DNA of 64,000 nucleotides from Mytilus galloprovincialis (GCF_965363235.1 NC_134847.1:63582439-63646438), one strand, 5' to 3'. Numbered from the stretch's first letter, positions 10,926-25,900 are shown. Numbers and translations: made by a program. Notes: generated by a model from the letters alone, not told the origin.

Positions 10926-13900
10926 GTACATGTAATGAAATACCCACAAAGTCTAGTTAATAGAATGTGTAATGTATAAAAAAAAAAAAAAAAAAGCCGC
11001 CGAAAATATTAAAAAAATCTACCAATTGACTCTCACAACTGATATGTTTCCCTTATTTTAAAATACATATAAATATATACAACTCGTCTAAACATCAACC
11101 CAACAATGTTAGATCTGTAAATTTGCTTTCGCAAATTTTTTGTTCTTCCCTCGCTGGGATTCGAACCCATTCTATTGCGATATCGTGACACCAAATCGCC
11201 TGCACTGTATCCGGCGCGCTAAATCACTCGACCACCTGGGCTTCACATAAATACAGCTTTCGGGGGCCGGTTGTTACCTTTCCTCGTCAGTTTTAATCTA
11301 GCGTCGTAATACAATACACGATACATAAGGCATGAAGATGGAATAGTTATATATACTTGTATTGTTTTATTTTTGCATTACGGAAAATCTAAGTGATGAT
11401 AAAATCATTTATCAGACAGTATATGTTAATTATAGTTTAATTCAATAATTTCCCTTCCAATAATATACTGTTTTCGTATATGTATAGAATTAGGGTAACC
11501 ACCTAAAAATGAACACACAGATCCTCATCTTTATGTCAGTTTCGTTTTGCTGAATTAAAAAGAAACTGAAAGATGTTGTGTTTGATTTCTTTTATGGCTT
11601 AGACAGGGTAGAATATTAACCTGGTAATATGACATTCTGGGTTTACTGTTCCTTAAATTACTTTAATACTGAGTCGTATCGAACTTTCATATCATGAAAA
11701 AAAGTAAAATAAAAAATAAAGATTTTGATTCCTGTTTTTAGGGAACTTAAGTCATTGTTGCAGTTCATTAGACATATCTTAAAACAGTTTGTTGATGCAA
11801 GATTTGATGAAAGTGTAGACAGTATGAAATTAAGATTGTTTTCAGAACTGGAATATCAGATTGGATTTAAAGGTACATAATAGCATTACGTCAAACAAAT
11901 ATGAATAGTTATATGTTTTGTATTCTAATTTACAACAGAGAACTTATTTCATGATCAAATTGGGCTTTGAATGTGATAATGAATCTTTAGAAACAAATTG
12001 CTTATGATTTCTTTATAAGGACTTTGACTTGCTTTAAAGCAAAATAAACAAATGAAATAAAATTCTCCGAAGTATTTTACATGGTTTTTACATTTGTATT
12101 CAATCTTAAAAACTCATAAGTTGCTTTTCCCAATATTAAAGAAAAACACCAAAAAAACACATAAAAGTATAAAACATTTGATGGTAAATAATCCTTTTGA
12201 TTAATCTAATTTAATTTAAGACACACTTTTACTACTTGATAATATTGATGATATTCACGAATACTGGGATGATTTACTCAAATTTCTGGAGCAGCTTATG
12301 ATAATGCTGAATAACAACACTAATAACAAGGTAATCCATTGCGTATTCTTGTGCATAAGAAATTTTATTTATGAAAAATAATCATTTTATTTCTAGATAT
12401 AGGAAGATGTGGTTTTAGTGCTAACGAGATAACTCTTCATCCAAGTGTCAATTTTTAAAAGTAAACCATTATAGGTCAATGTACAGCCTTCAACAAGGAG
12501 CTTTGGCTCACACTGAACAGAAAGCTATAAAAGGCCCCACAAATAACTTGTGTTAAACTATTCATTCGGGAAAACCAACGGTCTAATCTATACATAAACG
12601 AAAAACGAGAAAGACTTATGAACCAAATAAATAGACGAAAACCACAATTCTTGCATACAACTATATCAAATAATTGCGTTGCGTTTCTGTTTTAAAGCCG
12701 TGACATTTTTCGATTCATTTTGAATCATTGCCTTTTTCATTTCTTAATGTCGTATGAATTAAAATTTGAATTAAAAAATCAAAAATTTAACATGATGTAT
12801 GTTCTTTAATGGCTATAAAACACGTGTAAATGGACTTTCATGTAAAACAAAATCCTTACTCATATGAAAATCTTCATAACTGTACTGTTATTGAAGTATT
12901 CTCTATAATTCGCCGAAAGCTTTGACATATACATTAATCGCGATATCTCTCGTTAGAACTTCTGTAACCACACAGCGCAAGTGCAAGGGAAAAACTGTGA
13001 TGAAATTAAATGTTATCAAACGTGCACTAGAAGGCGAATAGTGTTAATTGCTTCTAAAAGAAAACAAATCGACCAAAGCATTTGATAACTGTTAATTATC
13101 AAACCCGTGGCAAATAAAAGCTTAGAACATACTCACCCCTTCTCGTCCAATGAAAAAACATTTTTTTCCCCTCTAATTTTCATAGCACATGTTTTTCCAT
13201 GCACTATGAAATGCTATACATGAATGACTTTTCATTGTCATTTAATAATGAAAGTGAACTCTTAATAACTGCACTAACAAAGTGTACAATTCCCTGAGGC
13301 ATTTTCATTGGAAAAAAAGTCTACTGATTAAAGGTGAAAGAGCATAGATTAAAACAAAACATTTTTAATTTTGCAAATTTTCATACATTTTCTAATGGCA
13401 TACATGCATGTATATAGAATTATAAACAAAAATAATTGGGATAACTTCAGGACATAGGTAAAATAGTATTTATTTAATTTATATACCTGACATTTGAGGG
13501 ATTTTTTTTCTTTCAAGCAAATGATGCCAGACTGCTGATATATTCAGCAAAGGATTTTTTTCAGAGAAACACAATACATGTAAATTTATCAATAAAAAGT
13601 AAGCATTTAATGTTGAATGGTCTGAATTTAAATATGTATACGGAGAGTTTTATATTTATATAAAAAAAAATCAAATTTAAAATAGGGAATTTATAAAATA
13701 TTGTGTTGCTTTTAAAAGAAAAATATCTCACAATAAATAAGTATCAAATTTTACCTGAAGCAGAAGAAAAACAATTTATCCATTTGGTCCTGACAAACTA
13801 TGTCAGAGCTATTTCATTCCATCCATTGAAATGATGATTACCTATGTTTTACATTTAGTTCATTATAAAAAGTGAACTCTTATTTAGGTTTGAATATATT

Positions 13901-16900
13901 ACAATGGGAAAGGATCATTTTGTAAGGTCACTCGAAAGTGTGAATATGTTCTAAATTGGTCAGACAATACTTGGTCATGTTTTATGAAGATTTAAGCCCT
14001 CGGCTTCGCCTTGGGCTTAAATCTTCATTAAACATGACCAAGTATAGTCTAACCTATAATTCATTCTATCATTTGACATTTTTTACGTAATTTATGGTTC
14101 ATTGCTGAATGTTTATCAAGGTCACGATCGTTTAATTTTGTTTTACAAAACCCGAAAGCTAATTAGCAGTCAATGTATTTTATCAACAATCACTGAAAAT
14201 GAATATATTATTGTTTGCGGATTATGCATTATTGGTTCGTAACAAATGAATAAAACGTCCATAGAAGATTTGGTTTAGTTTTTATACATGTTTTGGTTCA
14301 ATAATTTTTTTGAAAAAAAAAGTTACTCGTTTTCAATCACTTTAATTATATCATAACACATAAAATAGCAGTTTTAGTTTTTCTTGAAGGTAATCCAAGA
14401 AAAACATTGTTGGTGTGCTTTATTACTCTATTTATTCATACTCACAAATTAAACTTCTGATCACATCAAGAAAAAAACTTATTTCCGAAAAAGAAATGGG
14501 GATATATACACATATAACGAATTTCTTCAAAACATCTCAAGCAGAACAGGATCGATTTGATGGATTATGCCTAGAGAGGGAATTACAAATACTTGGTTAC
14601 GATGATTGTTCAAAACTTGTTAGATCCTTATTACCAACAAAAATACAGGTATGTTAAAGGAGGAAATAAAAATATTTTCCAGGAAGGTTGGAAGCAAGTC
14701 AAATTGACATATAAAATAGCTTATATCTTGAGAAGGTTCTAATTATAAACCAAAGCACTCGGCCTACAGCTAATATCTTGGCTTTTTTATTTGTTTATAA
14801 CGTTTTTATTTGCTCAAAGAAACAAATACAATCGTGCAAACACCAAAAGTGTTACCAACTTATAACGTCTTCTCCGTCTTGTGGTAGCAATACACAGTTA
14901 GCAAATGATGCTGAAATTTGGTCTTTAAATTCAGGATCATGTGCATGCATTTTGAAAAGGATATAGCCAACTCTACAAGAATACCAAAACATGTATACAT
15001 ATTTAGAATCTCAGCAGATTTAAAATCTGTAACCAAACACTTAAAACAAAATTGTACAAGTTCAGTATCCATGGAAACATTTGGTGTTTGTTTTCTATTT
15101 TATTTTAAAAAAAATGCTGTTGGACACCCCTATACAGGCTTAAAAATGTCCATTTTATAAAATTTCAATGAATATCAGACATACTTTGTTTCAACACTGA
15201 ATGATAGCCCTCTCTCTCAATAAAAATAAATGGGGGTCTTTCTGCTCCTTTTTCCGCAAATTACCTTTCAAAAGATCGAGGCAAATTTATACCATTGAAA
15301 AACAGTCAACAAATGTTGATATAGTTTTAGAGCCATTGGTGGACTGGATATGAATTTAGACCAGAAATTTACATTTCTACTGAGCAAACCAGGGTTTAAT
15401 CTCTTCTCTGAAATCATACCTTTCAATTAAAACCACTTTTACAGCATCAAATTTTATTTTTGTTCATTTTCAGGTACTTTTAACTTGTCTTTCTTTTTAA
15501 TTTAAAAAATTCACAGGGGCCAAAATGCGAAACTAACCATTCTAAATGTGTATTGCTACCTGTATCCGCATCGATGGTCTCATGGTTACCTGCCGGCAAC
15601 ATGTAGGGTGATCGTAGGTTCGACTCTCGACCGGGCCAGTCTAACTCAAGATTTAAAAAACTGGTACTTTCTGCTTTGCCGCTAAGCTGTCGACATATAG
15701 AACATTGTAACCGGGTGGAGTGACATGTCTTCTTGCGAACGTTGTGCCCTAGCATGTGACTTAATCTGATTAAACGTTTTATTATAGTCTAGGGTCAATA
15801 TTCATATCCCAGTATCATGTTTTTGTCCTAAAATTATATTTCACCTTAAGATATTAGAATATATAGGTAATTATGCACAATGTGGAAGAAAAAAGCAAAT
15901 TTAGAAAAACTGACAACCAGTAAATTAAGATAGAGTGGGATTCACTATTCACGTTTGGGGCTGGAACAGTATAAATGTTTAAGAGCTAGTGGTAGACTAG
16001 TAAAAGTATCTAGACCTCTCAGTTACGGAGGCCCCTTAAAAATGAATAAAAAAAAATGGATAAATAGAAAGACAAAAAAAATTAGACACTGATTTTGTTG
16101 TTTTATATTTTATTAAATCATAAAGCGAGGATTTTTTTTTTTGATTTTTTCACCCGCTTTTTAAAGATTTCACATTGTTTTTATTAACAGATATCATCTA
16201 CTCAGATTCAGAGGCTTATGTCATCTTGTGGCTTCAATCCTCTTCTTATTCATACTGCATGCGACACACTGAGAAACAACGAGATCAGTTTACCAGACAT
16301 GCTTGGAAATATGCGATCTTGTGTGGTACAATTACCTGGTCATTTGAAGTCGGACTCGTGTATTGAACAAACATTTCTGCAGATGAAACATGAGCAGCAA
16401 ATATTTCTAGTGCAATTGCATGTTTTCAAAACCTGCCGATTTGACATGGAAGCTGCCATGAAAATAACTGGTGCATTAGACAGCATATCCCTTCAGATAA
16501 AAATCATGAACTTAAAAGCTCACCATCTGATAGAATTCCACACTGTAGGTCCAACTAACTCATCGGAGGAAACAAGTTTTTCATTGCATCCAATGGTTTT
16601 TCATTTTTTAAAAGAAGCTTCAAGGAAGACTGAAGTGGCTTCTATTTATAAAGAAGCTGTTCGTGAATTTATGAAATGGATCCAGGATAAAATTGAACAA
16701 TATGAAAACACGATAGAAACAAACTATAAGATGGCTCAATACCAGTTCATACTAAACGAAGCCCATTTTTCTAATTTCTTTAAATATCTTAATAAAGATC
16801 CTTCAAATGAATCAAGAACTACCAAACAAAATAAACAGATTTCAGAAGTAGCAGATTTGATTTTGAATGACCAACAGAAAGCCGAGTTGATCACTTCTTT

Positions 16901-19900
16901 GAGGAAAAGATCAGAAAAAGATAACGAAAAATTAAGTGCATGTTTTTGGTGTTTGGAGAACGCTGAGTTGGACTTGGATGTGGGCAGTAGGGATGTGATT
17001 GTTGAAGTTAATAACCAAGTCAAGATTTTGAAAAGTATTTCATCTAAACATACTGCAAGAGAGTTAATACCAGTTCTCGCTATTTTGATGTATTTAAAAA
17101 GTAGAATCTACTACAGATATGATGAGTTAGAGGATGGATATAAGGTCCTTTATACCGCCATCTATATATTAACTGAGGCTGAAGTTGAGGTTGAAGGTAT
17201 AAAATGGGTAGTGAAACCCTTTAAAGCATTGCGCTCAAAAGTATTCAACCTATTAGGATGCGTTTTACTGAGGAAGAAACGAATTATAGAAGCATTCCAC
17301 TGTTTTATCCAAGCGTTTGATTTAATGACTAAAGAGAACTACAAGGCCCGAAGTCAGAACATGGCGTTATTCATTTCCAATATTGGGGTATGCTTCTATC
17401 AATGTGGTCGTAAAATGTTAAACGAGAAATTAGAATTTGCACAGCAACAATTTTCACAAGCAATGAAATGTTCCAAAAAAGCCATAAGACTTAGACAAAC
17501 AATGGGACAGGAAAAATATAGTACATATGCATTTGAACTACAGAAACGAGGTAAAATTTACTTGGAACTCAAGGATTTCAACAGTGCATTGGCAGATTTT
17601 AAATCAGCACTTGGAATACACATAGACATAGAAACAATGCCTCACACAAACATTACATTAGCCTTACATCTAATTGGAAAAACCTGTCTTCTAAAAGGTC
17701 AATATCCAGTGAACAATAGTCTCCAAGGTATGTTGTACTAATTTCTTTGAAATGACCATTGAGAAACATAATACACAAAGGAACCCGATAAATATTTGGT
17801 GTCAAGTATCATGTGTTTTCGAGTTCTAGTGGCATAGGCATAAAAGAGGGACGAAAGATACCAGAGGGACAGTCAAACTCATAAATCGAAAAAAAAAAAC
17901 TGACAACGCCATGGCTAATAATGAAAAAAGACAAAGTGACAAACAATAGTACACATGACACAACATAGAAAACGAAAAGAACAAAAGAATAAGCAACACG
18001 AACCCCACCAAAAACTAGGGGTGATATCAGGTTGCGACCCTTCATAGATTAATGAATTACATTTATGATTTATCAATCATGTCTCCGGTAGTCATGAAGG
18101 TAACAATAATTAATCAGAAAACCTCAGCAATTAGTATGAAAAACTAAGATTCATTGAAATTTAAGTGTATATGTGTTTTTATATGCTTTTTAAAGATAAA
18201 AAAAAATTATGTGTTTTATCACAATTCTACCTTTATTTTATATTTAGTAAAAATTACAATTATGCTTTCGGACCAAAAACACACTTTATAAATTATGCAA
18301 ATATTCAAAATGTATATATTGTACCCTACTAGCCTTCTGTTATATATCAATATAACAATCCAAGCTTTTGTATAAAGCTATGATATGTGCTGCTGGGGTT
18401 GAAATAAAAGGGAAGAAAGAAAAACCGCAAAGAATTTGATATAACGGTTAGCCCTCCCTAGTGGTGAATCGTAATCAGTCCAACAACAAAACATAGCTTC
18501 TTATAACCGAGCCAGGAAATCAACGAATACAGTTTCCTTTTAATTCAGACGAAAACTATCTTTCTTAACTCTGTGAATATATTTTATTTTAATAGATGTT
18601 CGAAAAGAACATTTGGAGATTTCACGAGTACTGTACGATAGAATAGCCGATCTTATTTACGAGTATGGACTTACTGGATCTTTTGAGGAATATGAAGAGA
18701 TAAAGTCTAACCACATCTGGCTGCTCAATGTTCTTAATGTTCCTGCTGAATCAGTTAATAAATTCAAAGGTTTATACAAGGTAATGTAAAAATCAGAGGT
18801 TTAAACAAGGCAACATATATTTAAAGGTTTGTGGATGGTAGTGTAGTAACCCTCCCGAGTGACAACTTATAAAAAAATCATTAATTAAAATTAATTATTT
18901 TATATTCATGATTACGGTAATCAAAATAATAAGTATTCGCCAAAAAAAATGCACTCCGAGGAAAATTCAAAACGGAAAGTCCCTAATCAAAGGCTCAATT
19001 ACATCAAAGGAATAGACAACAACTTTCATATTCCTGACTCGGTACAGCATTTTCTTATGTAGAAAATTGTGGATTAAACCTGGTTTTATAGCAAGCGAAA
19101 CATCTCACTTGAAAAATAGTCGCATACAATTTATAAAAAAAATATATTGACAACGATGTGTGAACAAAACAAACAGACATAATAGGTAAAATGACATAAA
19201 TAGGGATGCAGAAGTGATGGTTTTGTTGTTATCTTAATTACTACAAAGAACAATCACATATACAAATAAATATTTACCATGACACAATAACACAATGACG
19301 GGATGTATAAGTACAGAGCCACGTCACATGCAAGACGGAAACACATTAGCATATACGAATGACAAGAATACAGAAATCGTCATAGAACTATAAAACCTTG
19401 ACGGGATGTATAGAGCCACGTCATACCGGTTTGTAAATAGAAAACACAAAAAAGTATACCGAAAAAGCATATTAACCAAAATGAAAGACAAGAATACACG
19501 TCGTATCATAGAACAATAACACAATGACGGGATGTTTAAGTGCAGAGTCACTTCAAATGTATACCACCAAAAGAACAGCAATTACTTTATGAAGTTATAA
19601 AATACATAACATACACTTTTTGTATATTATGCCTCATACAATCGTCAGCTCGAAGACGAACCGGCTAAAATATTTTTGTCTACAAATTGAACTTTATATA
19701 TGATCAATATATACGTACTGATACTTTGAGACACTTTGAAGGGTTGTCAATGCAACACCAGAGAAAAATCTTTGAGCACTTTCTTTACAGTATTATCATT
19801 GGTTTTGTTTTAGTTAATTTAAAAATTAAACCATATATGTATTATTATGTATTGATGAAAACTAAGTCTTATGGTCTTATACACCCTGAAAAAAACATAT

Positions 19901-22900
19901 AAAATGAAATTCATAACAGTGTGGTCGACGGTAACACGTTTGTTAGTAATTATACTGAAAAAATTACCTATAACTTGTTTGTCGTTGGCGATGATTTTAT
20001 GCTCACTCTGTCTATCGGAGGCCTTCAAGTGGGGATTTAAGAAATCACATGTTACACATTTTAATATATAAAATGAAACTTGTATTAGATCATTTTTATA
20101 CCATCACTTACAACAGTTTCACTTTTAAGAATAATAATGTTCAGATCTGTATTCTTTTGATGGAGAATGAATGTTGCACCATATTTTATTTTTTGTCGTT
20201 TTTTTTTTGTGTGTGTATCATTGACGTATAAGACAACCTGACCCCCTTTTATTCAAATTTAAAAACATACGAGATGACATTCATGACACAAAATTACTAA
20301 ATTAAACTTACAACAGATGAGAAATAATGAACATCGCTTTTATAGTCTACTAAATATCGAAGTCACAAAGGGGTCTTTTTTTAAAAATGATGTAAATTTA
20401 TAAAGGAAACAACAAACAAAATAGTTCGAATATTTATATTGGGAAAGGTAACGGTGTGTAAATCATAACAATTATTGTATTTCAATGGAAAACTCAAACT
20501 GTTGAATTTTTTCCGCTGCGAGCAAATTTTTAATTTTCGTCGCATTTTTAAAATCAATAAATCTTGTATTCCTGTTGGAAGTTGCACTGTGTAGTTTAAT
20601 ACTCTTGTATATTATAATGCCACACAAATCCAACACAGACAAAACAAATGGTAGGTTTAAGAAATAATTGATGCAAACTATACTTTATTGTAGTTTTATC
20701 ATGGGTAGGCATTATATTCGTGATAATATTTGCCCGAGCGATATCGAAAAGCTATTACAAAAAGTGTACTAGTTCCGTCCTGTATGATTTTGTAAAAAAA
20801 ATGCATCTTTTTAAAATAGTGGAAAAAAAATTTGTCTGTCCAATGGACAAGTCGAGGCCAAAAAAATATGAACGGTGCATTATATAAACATAGAAGCTGG
20901 TTGCAAAAGTTGACGACATGTTCTATTTTTGAACTTGAGTATGGCCTAATACTGATAACCTGAAATATATATACTAGTAGTCAGTGCTTCGGAACTGACA
21001 TGATTAAACAAACTTTACTAAAATTGTCCGTTTATAAATTTTGAAATTATTATGAAACTAAGGTTTCAACTCCCTCAGGCAAAGTTGGCTTTAGATGAAT
21101 TTGGCTATTTATTTTAGGTATTTTTAACATATAGCTCTTCAACGATTTTCGGTACTTATACATCTTCGGATTTCAAATGTTTGGCTTTGAGCGTTCCTGA
21201 TGAAGGTAAATCCAGAAAAGCGCTTCGGACGCAATAAATTATTAAACGTGTTGTTTTATATTTTAACATCACTGGGTCGATACCTCTGCTGGTGGAGTAT
21301 CAGTCCCCGAGGGTATCCTCAGCTCAGTAGTCAGTGCTTCGGTACTGACATGATTAAACAAACTTTACTAAAATTGTCCGTTTATAAATTTTGAAATTAT
21401 TATGAAACTAAGGTTTCAACTCCCTCAGGCAAAGTTGGCTTTAGATGAATTTGGCTATTTATTTTAGGTATTTTTAACATATAGCTCTTCAACGATTTTC
21501 GGTACTTATACATCTTCGGATTTCAAATGTTTGGCTTTGAGCGTTCCTGATGAAGGTAAATCCAGAAAAGCGCTTCGGACGCAATAAATTATTAAACGTG
21601 TTGTTTTATATTTTAACATCACTGGGTCGATACCTCTGCTGGTGGAGTATCAGTCCCCGAGGGTATCCTCAGCTCAGTAGTCAGTGCTTCGGTACTGACA
21701 TGATTAAACAAACTTTACTAAAATTGTCCGTTTATAAATTTTGAAATTATTATGAAACTAAGGTTTCAACTCCCTCAGGCAAAGTTGGCTTTAGATGAAT
21801 TTGGCTATTTATTTTAGGTATTTTTAACATATAGCTCTTCAACGATTTTCGGTACTTATACATCTTCGGATTTCAAATGTTTGGCTTTCAGCGTTCCTGA
21901 TGAAGGTAAATCCAGAAAAGCGCTTCGGACGCAATAAATTATTAAACGTGTTGTTTTATATTTTTACATCACTGGGTCGATACCTCTGCTGGTGGACTAT
22001 CAGTCCCCGAGGGTATCATCAGCTCAGTAGTCAGTGCTTCGGTACTGATATGATTAAACAAACTTTACTAAAATTGTCCGTTTATAAATTTTGAAATTAT
22101 TATGAAACTAAGGTTTCAACTCCCTCAGGCAAAGTTGGCTTTAGATGAATTTGGCTATTTATTTTAGGTATTTTTAACATATAGCTCTTCAACGATTTTC
22201 GGTACTTATACATCTTCGGATTTCAAATGTTTGGCTTTGAGCGTTCCTGATGAAGGTAAATCCAGAAAAGCGCTTCGGACGCAATAAATTATTAAACGTG
22301 TTGTTTTATATTTTTACATCACTGGGTCGATACCTCTGCTGGTGGAGTATCAGTCCCCGAGGGTATCATCAGCTCAGTAGTCAGTGCTTCGGTACTGACA
22401 TGATTAAACAAACTTTACTAAAATTGTCCGTTTATAAATTTTGAAATTATGATGAAACTAAGGTTTCAACTCCCTCAGGCAAAGTTGGCTTTAGATGAAT
22501 TTGGATATTTATTATAGGTATTTTTAACATATAGCTCTTCAACGATTTTCGGTACTTATACATCTTTGGATTTCAAATGTTTGGCTTTGAGCGTTCCTGA
22601 TGAAGGTAAATCCAGAAAAGCGCTTCGGACGCAATAAATTATTAAACGTGTTGTTTTATATTTTAACATCACTGGGGCGATACCTCTGCTGGTGGAGTAT
22701 CAGTCCCCGAGGGTATCATCAGCTCAGTAGTCAGTGCTTCGGTACTGACATGATTAAACAAACTTTACTAAAATTGTCCGTTTATAAATTTTGAAATTAT
22801 TATGAAACTAAGGTTTCAACTCCCTCAGGCAAAGTTGGCTTTAGATGAATTTGGCTATTTATTTTAGGTATTTTTAACATATAGCTCTTCAACGATTTTC

Positions 22901-25900
22901 GGTACTTATACATCTTCGGATTTCAAATGTTTGGCTTTGAGCGTTCCTGATGAAGGTAAACCAGAAAAGCGCTTCGGACGCAATAAATTATTAAACGTGT
23001 TGTTTTATATTTTTACATCACTGGGTCGATACCTCTGCTGGTGGAGTATCAGTCCCCGAGGGTATCATCAGCTCAGTAGTCAGTGCTTCGGTACTGACAT
23101 GATTAAACAAACTTTACTAAAATTGTCCGTTTATAAATTTTGAAATTATTATGAAACTAAGGTTTCAACTCCCTCAGGCAAAGTTGGCTTTAGATGAATT
23201 TAGCTATTTATTTTATGTATTTTTAACATATAGCTCTTCAACGATTATCGGTACTTATACATCTTCGGATTTCAAATGTTTGGCTTTGAGCGTTCCTGAT
23301 GAAGGTAAATCCAGAAAAGCGCTTCGGACGCAATAAATTATTAAACGTGTTGTTTTATATTTTTATAGCAATTCCCTTGATACGAAAGATCTACATGTTG
23401 CCTTGTGCTTTTTTGCTCTTTGGTTGGGTTGTTGTCTCTATGACAATTCAATTCTCATTCTTATCATGGATAAAACTTCATGTAAAAATAAGAATATGTG
23501 GTGTGATAGACAATCAGACAAATTCTTTCCAGGCGTTAGCAAACTATAGGTCCCTGTATGACCTTCAATCATTAGCAAGATACACACTTTATAGAATGAA
23601 AGCTCCAAGAGGTCTTGGCATGTAAAAACAAACACGAAGATGAGAGAGAAAAATAGGGATACCGCATGAAAATTGGAAAATGGTCCGCAATATTACTTTA
23701 GTCCACTTACTAAGTTGAAATTAAAGACCTGGTGAATTCTAGCCATACGCGTATGGTCCAAATACTCATATGGTCCGGACCATATTTTATTTGCGATCAC
23801 AAAATGCACGAAGTCGTCCACTTCTATGTAAATTGGATCGATTTGAATATAAATAAGATGAATGCGTTTCTGTTGCCAAGTGTTTTTCACAACTATAGAA
23901 GCAGAATAGTTTAAGTTTCCTTTATACACCAAATGATACATTTTACCAATACAATAACGTAAATGCATGCAAATTTCACAAGGTTTAATTCAAATAGCTT
24001 TCTTACTATCCAATAACTTTCAAGTACGAAAAAGATAGGGGAGAAGTATATTTTGTCTATATGTTTTGTATTTGCACAACTTTTGAAAGTGAATTATGCA
24101 TTCGTTCTAAAACAAAATTTTAGACCAGATAAAAGTTAAAAGATGACATAATTCGACAATCGCTATTGTGAAATCGCTTTGACGTCCTAAAAAGATAATC
24201 AATCAACACATGCATTGCAACTTTTAAAGCCAGTAAGTCATTCTTTTTAGTTAAAGAACATGCGATATCATATTGTGAAAATTGATTGTCAAAACATAAC
24301 AAAAACTTAAGTAAAGAACGTTTAATTATTCAATATAAATCAAAACACAATTTCCTGATTAGTATTTCGAATTATTTTATTTAGGCGTTGAGAACATTTG
24401 GTGACCCCACGGTTTAAATGTCTATACTAAGGACGTCGTGAGTAATAGGCGTTATAGACGAACGTTCACCTAATCTGTCCCAGTCAATGGGATATTAAAG
24501 TGCGTCAATCAATTACCACAGCCACTGTTATGAATTCGATTCTAAATTGGTATTATCCAAGGTATTGTTTTTTTTCTCTGGCTTGTTTAACGTGTACAGA
24601 TAAATATTTTAGTCTGGGTAAAAAAATATTTATAGATGAAATAAACTCATCAAAGGTACCAGGATTACAATTTTGTACCCAAGACGCGAGTCTACAAAAA
24701 AAATAGGTTTTTATTTTGGTCTATTTGTTAAATTCTATGTGGTGTTTCGTGCTGATCCGTAGATGGTGTTGTATTGTAACACTACTTTCCGAGGTAAGGA
24801 GAGAGAGAGTTCAGTACTCAAACACATGTTTAACCTCGTCATATTCTTTATTTTCTTGTCCAAAGTTGTCATTCAATGGTCGTTGTTTTATTTTTATTTG
24901 GTTGTCTTATTTAGTATGTAATCATTAGATGTCCATTGAATATTTTATTACTGAAGAAATATAATAAAAGTTGATGTCACGTATAGGCGGGATCGATTTA
25001 GTCTGATTAAATTCAGCCTCTTAGTGAGAAGGGGATATCAATTTACTCGCTTTGTTTACTGATGATCAACAGCCTTTAATTGAGTATTTAATTTACTTTT
25101 AGATGTGTGAGTCAGGTGAAAGGAAAGTGACATGGAAGAACAACTCAAGGCGAGAAGTAAAATTTCAAAAACGATATAAAAACGTGCTTGAACTATTAGG
25201 CGAAGATAAATTACTGCAGGTCTTGGACGATCAGACCAAAACAGCTGTTAAACAATGGGTGACTAATGCAAAACAAAGCGAACCTTTGACTGACGAAGAA
25301 TTTGATGACGTACTTCCAATTGTATTAAATAATATCAGTGATGAAACTATAAATGACGAAAACGATGAGACGTTTTTCCAAGAATTGATTTCAACTGCAC
25401 ACAATCAATATCACAAAGACTGTGTCCATGATATCATATCGAGTTTAAAAGAGAAGTATCATTCTTCTGATGATATGGAATTTGTTACATATTGCCTAAA
25501 CCATTGTAAAGAAGAAAAACAAACAGGTAAGGTACAAAGATTCTTTTAGAAATAAGGATTTGTAACACTGAAAGCTCATAAGACAAACAAACTTTCTTCT
25601 AGTGATACACAGGCAAAATTTGCTCACATGAATTTCACATGAATCTCACACATAATTCACATGAAAAATTTCACGTAAGATAAACCTCAATCGAGGTTAT
25701 AAATGAAACTCACGTGAAAATTTTCATGTGTATTTTACTTAAATTAAGATTCACTTGAATCTGATGTGAAATTTTTCACATGAATTTCACGTGAAATTTT
25801 ACAACAATTTTTTTTTTTTATATTTTTCATAATTTTGATTAAATTTGAAAATTTAGATGTTATTTGAAATACTCTATTTTAAAAGTTCATGTGAATTTCA

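Larger units (their letters stand above)
12331..14447 (+). other. Gene A intron with repeat and foldback
   Basis: The intron holds a dispersed repeat at about 12405-12650, also found at 59355-59620, and a foldback at 13962-14050. The rest is AT-rich with nothing recognised. It ends in CTCACAA where gene B has CTTACAG, so the standard AG acceptor is absent. Confidence 0.7.
18781..25102 (+). other. Gene A long intron, repeat-filled
   Basis: The largest intron, 6.3 kb. It holds a dispersed repeat near 18880-19110 (AAAATTCAAAACGGAAAGTC, also near 32590), a threefold GACGGGATGT repeat at 19290-19556, the 350-bp tandem array at 20976-23366, a fragment of a CGTACG-type terminal repeat at 23738-23786, and a repeat at about 24700-24960 shared with gene B. 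No exon was recognised in it. Confidence 0.7.

Noticed and set aside
11115-11260. Possible tRNA gene on the minus strand (GGGTTCGAATCCC)
   Set aside because: There is an A/B-box pair, but no complete acceptor stem or cloverleaf could be drawn, and the match continues into a SINE body.
21200-23143. Identical 64-codon open frames repeated every 350 bp
   Set aside because: They follow the satellite period, have no initiation or homology signal, and exist only because the DNA unit is repeated and open by chance.
20976-23366. CRISPR-like array
   Set aside because: Units of 350 bp are directly adjacent with no unique spacers, and the sequence is clearly eukaryotic.
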